A stretch of DNA of 64,000 nucleotides from positions 3,231,374 to 3,295,373 of the forward strand of contig FN649731.1 in the NCBI GenBank assembly GCA_000310025.1, in the 5' to 3' direction. The notes beneath the pieces are model-generated. The model was not told the DNA's origin. It was given only the letters and a program-made list of their open reading frames with translations, and did no database searches. Both the position numbers and the translations under genes were made by a program. Positions within the stretch are counted from its first letter, which is position 1; each line of letters opens with the position of its first letter. The stretch comes from Ectocarpus siliculosus (Eukaryota > Sar > Phaeophyceae > Ectocarpales > Ectocarpaceae). Of this stretch, positions 14,001 through 27,100 are shown in pieces.

Positions 14001-16054
14001 TTTGGGGGGTGCGGAAGTCCGTACCGAATACCGGTGCCTGTTCGGATACGGTAGACGGCACGGCGAAAGTTGGGGTTATGGTGGAGATGGTGGTCTCGAA
14101 CGAACAATCGCGCACCACGCGAAACGCACTGATGCCGGAGGAGGCGAGTGATACCGGGCTGGCACAAGGCGTTGTGCGCCGTGCACATGGTTACCAGTCG
14201 GAGAAGACAACACGAGCCGCTGCTGCGACATCGCGGTGACGGATATACGCTTTTGACATGATGCGGCACGATCACGGCTTTCCGGTGAACGCAGGCAAAG
14301 GCCTTGGCCGAAGAGGAACAGTGGTTAGCGACAGGCTCTCTGGGCAAGGGGCACGCTTGGGAGGCAGTCTCGCGGCTTGGCGTCGACAACGAGAGGTGAC
14401 CAACCGTGGGACCGACGTTCACGGGTACGGAGGTGTCAAAGGGGGCGGGGAGGGGGGAGTGAGTAGAAAAAGAGAGAATAGGGGACTGAGCGGGAACACA
14501 GCCGGGTCTAGGGCTGGGAGGGACATGAGCGGCTTGACAAAAGGTGTTTCCGTCTCTTGGGGTGCTCGGTCTCTCCTTCCCTGCTAGCAGGCCAACATCG
14601 CTGTGGTGGGCACCTTGGGTTTGCCACATAAAGTCTGTGTTCAATACTTCCCCCCCTTATGAAGACTTCCCGTTGTGGACTGATTGCGAGTAAAGTGTCG
14701 TGCACACGACCTACCCCCCCCTGCCCCCAAAGATAGCTCATAACGTAGGACACTATTTTTGCCAGACCCAAAGAAGACTCGTCAGCGCGAGGCAGAATGG
14801 AAGACTGCTGCGTCAACAATGTTCTGAAGGCTTCTTTGTGCATTGGTGGGCACTCCACCGAACGGGAACTGAATTCTTGGCGACTCCCTCCCATCACGGC
14901 AAGGAGGGCATGCTAGATTGTGTCTTTGTCCTTGTTTGTGATAAATCAAAAGTTGTTGCCTCCGCCTGATTTGCAGGCTAGGCCTCGAGGCTGACCGGCG
15001 CAACCTGGAGGTGGTCAACAGAGCCATGGAAGAAGAGGCCCGCCTAGCTAGGACGGAGACCGAAGTCCTGTCGGCAGCTTCGACGATTCTGGTACGCTAC
15101 GTTCAGAGATACAACTCACGAGCTCATTGCACATGCTTTGGCAGTTTGAGCTGCCAACCCCCCACCCTCCCCGTCATCACCTGTTTCCTTTACACCCTGG
15201 CATACCGGACTGGTGGAATTTCAATCAGGACAAACAGGTGTTCGCAGATCATTACTGTTTGTTTCAACAAGTTCCCCTCGATTTGAGACGTTAGGTGCGT
15301 GGCGAACACGTTCTTCAATTATTGTTAGCTAAGGTTGGGGTATACGTTTCCCGCTAGAACAAGCTTTTACTTCCTCCTTGCAAACGGCAATCGGTACGCT
15401 TCAAACCCCTTTTTGAGTGTAGTGCTGTGCCACGGGGTGGTATTTTCATCATTTCTCTCTGTCCTTTCAGAACGTACAGGAGGGCAAGCCTCTCCTCGGT
15501 AACTCTCTTCCGTTTGCATGCAAAAACGATACCACTACAAATTGCGAAATAATGTTTTTTTTGCGGAAACCGTTTGCGGAAATATTACGTCTCTTTCGAA
15601 ACACTAAGAAAATGCGCATCAGTCCATGCCCCGATGTGTTGTTTTTCGGCTAAACGACGAGGAGCACGTCCAAGCGTTGCAAGCAGCCACCAAACGCGAA
15701 GGAACTCCATCATGCTCGTTGTAGCTCCACCGGTCTCATGTGTCACCAGGTTTGCTCTTTTTTCCCACGATATGAGTAGTCGGCGTCTCCCGGCAAACGA
15801 CACAAAAACACGCGTGCCTCAGCTTGCTGCTCTGGTCTTGATGTACGAACAACAACGACACATTTCCATCAGGGGGAGCACGTTAATGAGGAGATCGAAG
15901 CTGTACATGCTTCTCTCACAAGCGCGTCGGAAGTAGCCCTGGGTATGGTCGGTGCCGCTGTGGCAGCATCATCATCCGCGGCGGCGGCAGCAGCAAGGTC
16001 CCGCTGGGAAGGGGGGGATTCTTCAACTTCGGTTGTTCAAGGTTGTTGATTGAG

Positions 16055-16103
<49 letters not shown>

Positions 16104-17038
16104 GGTGTTTGAACAGCGGTTGCTGGTTGTTGTTGCCATCGGAACAGTTGTCGCCGTTGTGGTCGATGATGGCACAACCAGACGACAGTCAACCAGTCGA
16201 ATCAAGACATTCGGCTAGCCGAGCCCAAACGAAACCCATCCGCAATTTGGCACCACGATGCACCCACACAACCGGAAACCGCCGCTCTGCTCTGCCGCTG
16301 GGTTTTCGGGGATGGCAGCCAGCCGTGAGCAGCGCGAAGGGCCGGTGCAAGACCTCCTTTGTTCTGCTTTCCGCGAGCTCGTGTCGATGTGCAAGAACAA
16401 AAAAGCAGCATGGAAACAGGCAGGTGTCGTGGCGGTTGGGGGTCCGTCCGCCGAGGAGCGCGGAGGGGGAGGTCCGATCTCGGCCGGCCCCACGGGGGCC
16501 AGGGTTGGCGATTCTGTTGTTCTGCGGTTGAAGGATATTCAAGTATTCAGGTCTGTGCGTGTGCGTGTCTTTATTATTGGCATTGATGACCGCGCTAACC
16601 GGTTGACCAACGGCAGTCCCAGAACAGCAAATGCTCGTGTGCGCGGACGTGAGGTTGTTAAGTGATGGCCTTCGGCGATTTTGCTAGCTAATATAGGAGA
16701 TGCGTGAAGGGTATTGTTTGATTCAGTTGAAGCTATGGAGCACCCTAGCGTTTCGAGAAAATCGAGATCCAGTATTCCGTTGTACTCGCCTCTCGGGTTG
16801 TTCTTGACGCACACTTTGTTCTTGCCAGTACATCAAAGTAGTCCTTCCTTGATCATGAAATTTGTTGGAAATATATTCTGCTGCTGCTGTCGTTGTTGGT
16901 TTTGGTGTTGTTGTTGCTGCTGCTGCTGCTGCTACCATCATTGTTGCGCAGGCCGCCGAGACACGCGGACTATCCTGCAGGAGAGCAGTTTTACCTGAGG
17001 CACACGTCGGCCGAGAAATTTTCTATCGCGGTTCCGAA
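8009..17038 (+). CDS. Multi-exon coiled-coil protein of unknown function
   Basis: Seven exons join in phase: 8009-8128, 8980-9114, 10012-10086, 10565-10688, 10947-11082, 12229-12337 and 12743-13720. Their product is rich in Glu, Arg, Lys, Gln and Leu with heptad-like spacing (REKKDGYYREKH, ALRRMAELRG, RQLQDSLDRAKHLQD), so an extended coiled coil is likely. The last exon adds a Lys/Ser/Gly-rich and acidic region. The junction after 12337 needs a GC donor (CAG|gcgagt); without it the protein would end at the TAG at 12344-12346. A second in-phase set is 14977-15091 with 15873-15997 (LEADRRNLEVVNRAMEEEA), and a third is about 16330-16550 with 16952-17038 (GEQFYLRHTSAEKF). The links between these three sets do not agree in phase, so small exons are missing or the sets belong to more than one gene. 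The 5' start was not found. I do not recognise the family; a cytoskeletal or ciliary role is only a guess. Confidence 0.6.
12548..12661 (+). CDS. Possible alternative terminal exon of the coiled-coil gene
   Basis: After the acceptor CTGCAG, an open frame begins FDVSAQTGIDKAAPSENKMQ and ends at a TAG at 12659-12661. Its phase (0) also fits the exon ending at 12337. It could therefore be an alternative 3' end that competes with the exon at 12743. No donor is visible inside it. Confidence 0.25.
   Translation, partial: FDVSAQTGIDKAAPSENKMQEITKALPSETGSYNICS
16045..16113 (+). repeat. TTG/GGT trinucleotide microsatellite
   Basis: About 45 bases of (GTT)n followed by (GGT)n. It lies between exon sets of the coiled-coil gene and so is probably intronic. 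Open frames across it on either strand are low-complexity artefacts. Confidence 0.85.
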
Positions 17039-17291
17039 GTGAGATGTGTAGCTGCCCTGATGCGACCCTTGCAGGGTACAGAGACAAGAGAGGAGGTTAT
17101 TTGTTTTTCAGTGACGCTTGGAAGATTGTTGCGAACGTCTCTCGAACAGCCATCCCGACTTGCTGGTTTGGCCGTGTCAATTGTGTGTAGCATAACAAGG
17201 TTGCGCTTTGGTCGTGCAGGCTAGTGGGAACACTGACCAAACATCAAGTAGTGCGGTGGTTGATATAAACGTTCCTTGTCACATGATGCGA

Positions 17292-17410
17292 AGAAACAGA
17301 TTCTCTATGAGCTGAAAGCTCTCCAGCTCATTGGGAGGGATAGCCGATCGGGTTTAGATCAGTCGATTCGCCGGAGACACGTCAACAAGCCCAACGGAAT
17401 TTTCAAGTAG
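17292..17410 (+). CDS. Possible terminal exon, unassigned
   Basis: Thirty-nine codons, starting KKQILYELKALQLIGRDSRS and ending at TAG 17408-17410. The composition looks coding and it follows the last supported exon of the coiled-coil gene. However, its phase does not match the donor at 17039, so it is either reached through an unseen small exon or is not coding. Confidence 0.3.
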
Positions 17411-19254
17411 CTGCGTGTCGAGGTGGGATCTCAATCGTCCTCTCCAGGGAATGCTGCCACACCTACAGAAATACCCCCTTGACTCCCCCTAGTTTGCAAG
17501 GTGCACCCCGGTATGTAGATATTCTTCATTCGGTCGTCGGGTTGCATATAGTGTTGCGTCGTGGCGCTCCGAGTGGAGTGTTGCGATCTTGCCTGTCCAT
17601 CCTGTGTTCCCCCATACATGCGTGTGAAGAAGTTCGTGTTGAAGCAATGTCTCTCCCATTCACTACCCCATCACATCCCGCGTTCCCGCCCATGCTTAAC
17701 CTTGCACTGTTGTGCGTATTTTCTGTCTCGACCGCTCGATCTACGCGGCAGAGGCGACGGTTTTGTGACGGCGATTGCCATGGGCCCGCCCACTAAATGC
17801 GCCACCAATGGCGTTTCCTCTGCTGCTACGCCTTTTGCTCCTTCTGGTGTTGCGACTAACCCGGCCTCCGGGGGCACATTTTTGCTGGCGGCTGGGACGA
17901 GTAAGGTGCGGAGGAAAGGCATACTCCCGGAAGCACTCTTTGAGCACTACCCCTCTCGCTAAGAATATGGTGATGTCACAATAGATCACTCCTAAAGATT
18001 CTTAACACGACTTGCCGAACTACTACCGCCCGACGATTCTGCTCACCAAACGCTTTTGTCATGAAATACTATACGTTCTCTCATGAGAAGAAAAACACTT
18101 GAAGTGCATAGCAGACCTTGCCATATACCAGCCACCTATATCATGAAACCAGCTGGGGAGCTCGCTAACGATCTCAACAACCTCGCAAGACAAGGACTCG
18201 TTTACAAATATATAGTCGCTATCGACCCTGTCGCCGCCACAAAGAGCGCGAGCGAACGCGAGCTTCACGCAGAACGGAAGGGCAGATATTTTCGCCATGT
18301 AAAAGGAACAGAAAGAAGGGGGTATTTTTGAGGGGGTTGAGCTGTGAAGTCGTATTAGAAGTTTCGACCCCGTTGAACTCTTTGAATCGTCATATGCGGG
18401 CTACCACACCTCACGGGTCCAACATAGTGAATCTTGATCATTTTCGACCGCCAACCGCAAGAGGAAGATGTAGTGCCTCTCCATAGATGGGTCTCGAGCC
18501 TGCGGCTGACGTACACGGGCAGTTCACGGAGCGCCGGCAATGGTCGCAGATGTAGTAAAACAGTTGCGGCGGTGCCGATAATCTCTATCTCTTTCCATTA
18601 TGGGGACTTGATTCACTGACGTTTGCCACATTTTTCACTCTTCTCATAGGGTGGGATAGCGGTGTGGGCGGTGCCGACATTGGAAGAGGAGACCAACGCG
18701 GGCGGCGTCGACAAACGAAGCAGCAAGAACAGCAAAAACAACAAGAACAATAGTGCGGCCGTTCTCATTCGAGTGGCGAGTGCTGCAAGCATGTCCAAGG
18801 ACGAGAGGTGCCCAGTGGTGAGATGACCGCCGGCCCGAGGCTCTGTTTCTGTCTGCAGCAAACGCGTACAACCAATTCTCAAAGGGCAGACGAGGCGCCG
18901 CTCCTGCCCCGTAAGCGAGAAGAACGCCCTTGATGATTTGCTTATTTTGGCGGTGGTGGTATACTACGTGAAGGCTATAGGTTGTGGAAGGGGTTGCGTC
19001 TCGCTATAGAGGGTCCACAGTCCACACCTAAGGCGCGGTGGGGTAGCAACTGTAGGGCCGCGGGCCGCAGGATATGCAAGCCACGTCTAATATTTGCATG
19101 TAAGCATCCTCGAGACTCGAGACCAAGGAGATAATCTTAGCCAATGGCGCTGAGTATCACCTCCCTCAAATACCACATCACGATAAATCATCAACCATTT
19201 TCAATCCCCCGCTCTCCCGCGCCGCCGGGGCCGTCACTTCCGTTGGGGCAGGAA
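17411..19254. other. Region without a recognised gene
   Basis: Overlapping open frames on both strands at 18059-18331 are of similar length and neither resembles a known family. The stretch probably holds the 3' flank of the coiled-coil gene and the 5' part of the WD40-like gene, whose start was not found. Confidence 0.45.
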
Positions 19255-21113
19255 AAGGTCCGCTTCGGAGCAGACGGTCGGTCGCAGTTAGTCTCCCTTG
19301 ATGCCCAGAGGGTCGTCAAGGTGCGTCCACGTAGGCGTGCATTTGACGCTTGCGACAGATCGGGTCCCTCGTACGAGTTCCTACGTGCAACTCAATCTTG
19401 GTTCGAAAATATAGCCGTAACGCTTGGCCGCCGCGTGAAATGACATCATGTTATCCTCCCCCGTGACGTATATGGACGGGGCTGTGCATGTCTTCACGCC
19501 GGTAAAGTTGTGGGATATCGGCGGCGGGAGGGATGCGGCGACTGCGACGGCGGCGGCGGCGGCGCAAGGGCATCAAGGACACGGCACGAAAGCAGCCGCG
19601 CGAGAGTTTCTGCCCGAGCTGAGGGGGGGCGGCGGGGCCTTCAGCAAGTTCCAGCCGCTGCCGCTCGTAGCCAGGTATCCTCTAGCAGAAACAGAAAAAG
19701 ATAGGGTGGCCAGTTGTGCCCGGCGGTGCAAAAGGCGACAGTAGTGACGACGCACGGGGTGTTGCGGCCATGTCGTGGTATCCAGAAGGGGATATTGCCA
19801 CGAGCTTACCGCGAGCCCGCTGTTCCACCAGGCAGGATCGCCAAGCAGAATATATCTCTTGACACGCACACCGGAAAATGGCCACTCAATCATCTACCAT
19901 TCAGAAACAGCTTACGCCAGATTTGCGGGGAAGGTTGGATACCAAACGCGTTCCGCCTGGCGGGACCCGTCTTTTACCTACTCGCCAACAGCCTCAAGTC
20001 CACACTGCCCCCAGACGTTCTCTCCCTGCCCTCGCCGGTTCTCGATTGCCCACACTGAAACGACGCCGAATTCATTTGCAAGGTGGGCCATCCGGCATGG
20101 TGACCTGGAACGGCCTTTGCTGGATGCCGCCACCGCCTCTTGGCTCGACAACACCGGCAACACCGGTGCCGCTGCCGACACCAAGAGAAAGAGCGATAGA
20201 AACAACGACAAGAAGAGGGTTCTTCTGAGAGGGAGGGGGCGCGAAGAGGATGCGGGAACTGCGAGCGCTAGCACTCTGCCGTCGGTGGGCGGGTCGTCAG
20301 AGACAGCACGTGCTACCGCTGCGGGAAAAGGAGATGGCGGGTCATGGTCCTACTCGATGAAGAGGGACATGCGCGTGAGTGTTCTTGCCACACAACCTTG
20401 TAGCGGTCGTATTCGGTGTGGAAATGGAAGCAGCTGTCGGAGTACTTTGTTGTTTTACTATAAGTGTTTTGGTCTAATGATTTACCGGACCGAGGCGCGC
20501 CCGTCGTTTTTTCCTACCAATGTTTTTCTCTCTTTTCCCAAGGAAAGCTCTCACAATTCTACTGCTGATCCATTCATTAGCGGAGGAATCCCCACGGGGG
20601 TACCCAAAAAGGCTCATCTTCGGGCTGAGAGTCTTCATGTATTGATGCTTTCTTGCTCACACCAATGACTCCCTGCTCCCAACAAGCGATGGCTGCAGCG
20701 TTTCCGGAGGCCATGCCTCCGTTTCTGGCGATGCATCTTCCCGTCACGGGCCACGGCTGCCGCGCTGATCTTGGCGTCTCTCACTCTCCGCACCGTAACG
20801 AACCCCACCGTCGCTCCCCCGGAAACCGCGAGGTAAGCTGGTTGTACCGACATGTATCCCCGTTGTGCCAACTGCTGTACTCCGCGGCAGGCTACGACTG
20901 TCGCGTTCCACGCGACCATGACCGCCTTCGGAGAGCAGCTCTCTGTAGTCGTCGCCACGGCGGGGGGTAGCCTGGTCAAGTGCAACGCGGACGCGTGGCC
21001 GGTGGGGTTGGCGGCGGGCGGCGATGGGGGGGATGGCGGAAGGGACGGAGTCGGTGAGACGACGGGTGGCGCTCGCTTTGCACGGGGGAGGTTGACGCAG
21101 GCATTCACTTCGA

Positions 21114-21147
<34 letters not shown>

Positions 21148-24100
21148 CCCTTTTTTTTTAACCCCCGGGGGGGGGGAAAATTTTTCCCCCGGGGCCCCCC
21201 CAACCCCGGGGGGCATTTTTCCCCCCCCCTTTTGCCAAAGGGGGGCCCACCCCTTTTTCCCCAAAACATCAAAAAGGGGGGGGGGGGGGGGTGGGGGGAA
21301 ATTCCCCCCCCCGGGTGGGGGGAAAAGGAAAAAAAAAGGGTTCCCCGGGGGGGGGGGGGGAGGAAAAAAAAAAGGGGGGGGCCTTTTCCCCCGGGGCAAA
21401 AACCCCGAAAAAAAAAAAAAAAAAACCCTTTACAGGGGGGGGGGGAGGGCCCAAAACCCCCGGGGGGGGGGATCTTTCCCGGGGGGAAAAACATTTTTGG
21501 CCCNNNNNNNNNNNNNNNNNNNNNNNNNNNNNNNNNNNNNNNNNNNNNNNNNNNNNNNNNNNNNNNNNNNNNNNNNNNNNNNNNNNNNNNNNNNNNNNNN
21601 NNNGGGGCGGGGGGGGGGGGGGGGGGGGGCGTACTCTCATGTTTTGCATACCTCGAGAGGACGGAGAATTGTTCCCACAGGACCGACCGATCATCGATGG
21701 CCAATTGTTCCTTCCTACTTTGCCAGAGGTGGCTCAATCACGTTTTCCCGAATCTATCGATAGTAGGGCTTGCCGAGGTTTGGGGTAAATTCGCAACCCG
21801 TGATTGGTGGAAAAGGGAAAACGAGAGGTTACCAGGGTGCGAGGGGACAGGATAACAGAGGAAGGGGTGCCTTTCTACGCGGTTCAAGATTCGCTGAATG
21901 AAAATATCAATAACCATTTACAGTGGTGGCTGACTGGCCTGAATCTGCTTGCGGGGGGATTCATTCGCGTAGTGCAATCGACTTTAGTCGCTGCGCCGCT
22001 GACCCCGCTTCTTGTGTCACTTCCACCGACATTGATGTTCGGTGTCTTGTTTCTCCACGTACGATGTCAGTGGCGTATGGCAGGTGCTTGGTGCCCGTCG
22101 AGCCTGGCAACCGCGGCGCCCCTCACGAGGCTACGGTGCTAAGGAGCACCGCTAGCGCAGACCGGGAGGGCAGCGAAGGCATCCTTGGCGGCTGCAACTC
22201 CGTGCGGCGAGAGTTTTTTGAGAGACATCGGTGAGAGGGAGAAGCTCCAGGCCCCCGCTATAATTCAGTTATGTTCAACAACCCCAGGGCGGTAGAATGC
22301 AAAGCGCCGCCGCCTGTTGAAACCCTCCCGTCCCGTTCAACCAACCGCAAATCTCAACTGTACGTCACTTTCAATCGCACCGGCTGCGGGTCGAGAATAC
22401 TTTCCAGCAAGAAGAAACAAAGCATATGTACTGCACGTATCTTCTCTACGCTCGAGCTCCAGTCGCGTCAATAGATCGTGGTTCATTGCACGCCCCTTGA
22501 TGACCCCTGGCTTCGGCGCGTCTACGAGGGGTGAACCTGAAATGAACCCTCGTTGGATCCCAAAACAGATGACTTAGAACACTGTCGTGTTCATGTCCGA
22601 AGGTTCTTCCTCTACCTCAAGTAGAGATGCAGTAGCCTCTGGCCATCGCCCCTCATCCTCGTGTCGTGATCTTGTAGTAAAGATATCACGTGACCGACAT
22701 TTGCAAACGCCATACGCCCCGCCCCCCGCCTCTTGCATGTGCACCACTGTGTCGACTTCGATCCGAAGGCACTCAGTAATATTCGTCGGCTTCAAGGACC
22801 ACGTTTCCTTGACGATGGTCACTCTCGACGTGTCGGGGCTTTTGTGTGTGTGGCCCTACAGCGCCGACGCCTTTTCGGGGTTCGGGTGGTACACACCGTC
22901 CAAGGTAATGGAATCACCGCTAGTGAGGGGGTAATTTCTTGCTCTACTTGTACCTTGTTCTGGGAAAACAGCTCGCTCTGAATGTAGATGTACGTTCCGT
23001 TACCTTTCACGAGTGGAACGGAAGGACGGTGTGTAAACGTCACAACGTCTTCTATCACGAAAACGGCGAAGACAACAACTACCACCGTGCTACGAAAAAG
23101 GTGCCGTCTGCATTTCGCAAAAGCAGCGTCGTACAGACGACGTCATGAGGGATATATGCCTTCCATGGTCATGGGTCGACCGTGACACGTCGTAACGGGA
23201 TTCCCCGCTCTGTAGAAACCCTATATCAAGGAAATATTAAGAACCGTACCCCACCCAAGTACCGACACCATTGTGCCAATTGGTGTTGCGCATGTTGGTG
23301 CCGCGACGATAAAGTTTATTGCAGTATCCTGCACAAAACCACAATATTGGGCCTGTGACCTTGACACCGGATAAGGACTAACTTCTGATCAAACTGGCTC
23401 GTTGGTATGTACATCATTGGCTCCCAATGACCAACTACAGGAGGTAGTGGTGGACGTGACGCTTCACTCCTACAGGCTAGAAAGCAACAGAGTAGCCAGG
23501 AGGGGCGAACGCGGCGCCGGCGGTGGAGGCGGCGGGGGCGGCGGTGGACCGGAGTTTATTTTCAACAGAGCGCTTCCTCCGGTACGGACGCTAGTTTTGG
23601 AACTACTCTACAGCCTTCGCGGTGTAGTTTTGCAGGGGCAGCTGAACGAAAAGTACGCTAGTTAAGGAACAGCTGGCTGAAGTGTCAAGGGCAACACAGC
23701 GATACATGGAAGGAAACACGGCCATACAACTGCTTTTCAGAAAGCGCCGCGCTAGCATGAATACCCGAATAAAGCGTTGAAGGAAGCACGGCCATTCATC
23801 ACTGGTTTGGGGCGATCTATTCGCCAGCAGTATGGACCACTCAATGTGGCGTATAATGAACGTCTCGCGAAATGTGTTCGCGTTGCCGCTTCTGCTTCAG
23901 CGGCTGCTGCAGTCCTCGGGTCCTTTTCTGATTATCGTGCGCATAGAATTGTATTGGTCATTGACAACAACCCCCCTGAAAAACATTCCCGGTCGTCCTC
24001 ACCGTCGTGTTCGGTTCAATAAACATCGCCTGGTAGGTATTTTTGTGTTCAAGCCTCATCTTTCGGCGTATATACATGGGGTCCCCCTCGTCTTCTAGCT

Positions 24101-27100
24101 GATTTTCTCTGATCGGCGTTTTCGCTTGGCGAGTTTATCTCCACGCTACGCTGTAGGAGCGCCGTCGGGGCAAAAATAGGCTTTCTGCCGATTGGTCCAG
24201 GAGATATCTCTGAAAACGTAGCCTCTCCCAATGTATTCCCCTCGCTGTTTTGGGTGTTTTATGAAATGTTCGAAACCTTTTTTCGCCCCAAAAACCAAAC
24301 CCACATGGCGCCCACGAAGGACTACTCGGAGACTGGAAACCCCCGTGAGGCGTTGGCCGAGCTAAGAACTGGCGGGGGCTATAGGCTTTCGTCGACCGAA
24401 CGTACCGCAGGCCGCGGCCGCGCGGAGACGTACATCGGTCCGCCAGACAGTGGTAGTGACAGGTACGAAGTGTTGTCAACTTGCTGAATACGCCAGGACG
24501 CATTCGTTTGTCTATGCTCGGTACGGATTTAGTGAAAGTATCCCGTAGGTTGCCGCCAATAGAAGCAGCAGCAACAGCAATATCATCATCAACAACAACC
24601 GCAACACCACCACCACCACTAACAACAACAAGCATTCAACCAACAACTAACGGCCAATAACAGCCTCTGGTGCTTCGCCACCCTTTCCCTTTAGGGCTCA
24701 CTCGTTCGATGGGGCACTCCGTGTCATCTCGTGGTGTCCCATTGGCACACGAATGCACGCCTACCAGGGAGAGTTTCGGATAACCTTAGCATTCTGCCTG
24801 TGCGTCTGGTAGGAATGACTATCGTCTCTGTGCCACGCTCTCCGCGACTTTGCCCCGTCCGGGGTTCACAGCTGGGAGGGTTAGTATTTTCAAAGACCAT
24901 TCGATATTGTCCCCTCGTTCTCACTTTGGACGCGTGGAGTTTCTCCAGCATCATCATATCATATTAAGAGATCGTGATTAGCAACCTTCCTGGGCGAAGC
25001 ACGAACAGCCTCCCCGTTCTAACCGTGCGCACTATGCCCTGGTACCCTCGTTCAATCCGCTACAGCCGAGGTGGCGCCGCGGTTTTTCGGGCGATCGTGG
25101 CAAGGTACGACGAGGAAGGGGAGCTCAAGTCGGCGACTAGGTTGAGGGCTCTGGAATGCGCTCGGGAGGGGATGATCACGGACGCTAAGCTCACAGCGTC
25201 CGGAGGTAGGCTTACAAACGAATCGTAGAGCACCGATTAGCTCCAGAAACATATTATCGATCCTGTAGTAACCCTCTTGGGGCTCCGGACGAAAAAGTGT
25301 GCCCTCGGATGGAATGTAGATGTAGATGCGCACTTTTCCCTACGGTTGGCGCAGTCTCTTGCCGGCGGGCAAGCCGGGCGGCCATGTTTGAACTGTTGCG
25401 ACAACTATCAATATCAATGTTACATGCGGTCATTGCACTACCGTAATCAATGTGCACCCACGCTCTACCCAACAGCACGGCCACACAAAGAAGTATAAAC
25501 AGGTTGCAGACCTAGGGATATGACCGACAAAAATAGTCCGAAACGTAAGGACTGATGACATCAATCCGTCGATGGTGCGAAGAGCTCCAGTAGTGATGCT
25601 CATGGCGGCAGCGATCAATCACTGACACATATGTGCTGCTACTCGAGTGAGACTCCCCTGAGGAGATTACCCGGCCCTAGTTGGCAGAGACTAGACGGCA
25701 GAGACGGCTGGCATGATTTTTCGCGCGTGTCTTCCAATAGGCGCGCTTAACGTCGACGTGGTAGGTACGGTATCTCTACGTCCGCTGTTGGCGCTGAGGA
25801 CCATTGAACAGTGGTCGCCCGCGATGCGCGTCGTACCCACCCGGTGTCACATTTACGACCCGGTTTCGCGAACCGTGTTGGTCGATTAGGGGAGCTCGCT
25901 GTCGTCGCGTCCTACCTACCCCTGGCCAGCGGCAGCTGCGGTTCTGGTGCCGGCGGTTCTAGCCCCACCGGTAGCGGCGACGGTACATCGGGGAGTGAGG
26001 AGGTACCGCAGTTTACGGCGATGGTCTTCCTTGTGAACCTTGAGGTGAGGCGGTTCGCCGACGACGAAGTGACGAACGTCGCACTTCGGCAACATTCTTG
26101 TGCGGCACGAACGTTGAACACCCCCGCGTGGGCAATAAGTAGTGGCTCCTACGCTCCGAATTTCCAAGTTCGGAGATCGTGTGGAAATATCGGAATATCC
26201 GAAGAACAGAGGACCAACTTATGGCATGGGAGGTTTTGCGCGAGAGCTGAGCCAATACGTGTTGCGGAGCACGCTGGGTATGTTAATCAAACGTGAATGG
26301 TTCATACCATGATCGCCTTTGCTTCCCCCGGTTGTCTAGGTAGTGTTGTTCCGCCAACAAATTTCGGCCGAAATGTTGTTGCATGGACTCCATTTTACTC
26401 CGATGGAGTTTGCAATAATTGCAGAAAGACATATTCTCCGCCTCCCTTGAATTTCACCCCGGGAGTAGTAGTTATGTCCTGATGAGAGTTCCTCTCGAGG
26501 CAACATTCTTTTTCCCATTGCTTCCTGCCGAGTTTTTCGACTGTGGCATCACCACGAATCAAAAACACTTGTTTGTGGGGGGCGACGACGCCGTTCTGTT
26601 CGGTACTTGTGCGAGGAGTGTGCTACGATCAGCGGTTGCATGTTGTTGCGGATCTGCGGTCGGGGTTTGGATGCTTGTTGACAATGTTTCACATGCTTTT
26701 GCTGTTCATCCTGGAACGCTGAACAGCATGGCGTCGTATTTTGCAAAGATGCGCAGAATCGAAACTAAAATCCAGCCAAATCTTCTCTGTCAGTGCAAGA
26801 AAGACGATGAGGGTTGAACAGTCAGAATGAAACCAATGTATAGACACATGAAAATAAAATGAAATATGGAACAGGAGAAGGAGGATGCGCAAAGTACCCA
26901 CCAAGGACGCGGTAGTCGCCGATCAACGCCACCACTTCGTGCCGTACGTCCAGCGAGAGCTGTAGAGAGTGGTGTGCGCTTGTATTAAACAACTGCTTCA
27001 GACATCTTCCTAGAGGGAGATTCGCCCCCGGGGTAGTACTTGACAGTACATGTAAACGCCCCGTCTCCATTTGATTCAATTGAGCCTCGGGGGGACTCAG

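Noticed and set aside
15471-15498. 28-base micro-exon between AG and GT in the coiled-coil gene
   Set aside because: Including it breaks the phase to the next exon, whereas skipping it joins 15091 to 15873 exactly in phase.
21105-21855. Proline/glycine/lysine-rich frames crossing the first N gap
   Set aside because: They are translations of low-quality homopolymer runs and N, present on both strands and in all frames.
26905-26970. Minus-strand exon-like stretch LSLDVRHEVVALIGDYRVLG with acceptor and donor
   Set aside because: The plus strand is equally open here, no neighbouring minus-strand exon fits, and it falls within an intron of the WD40-like gene.
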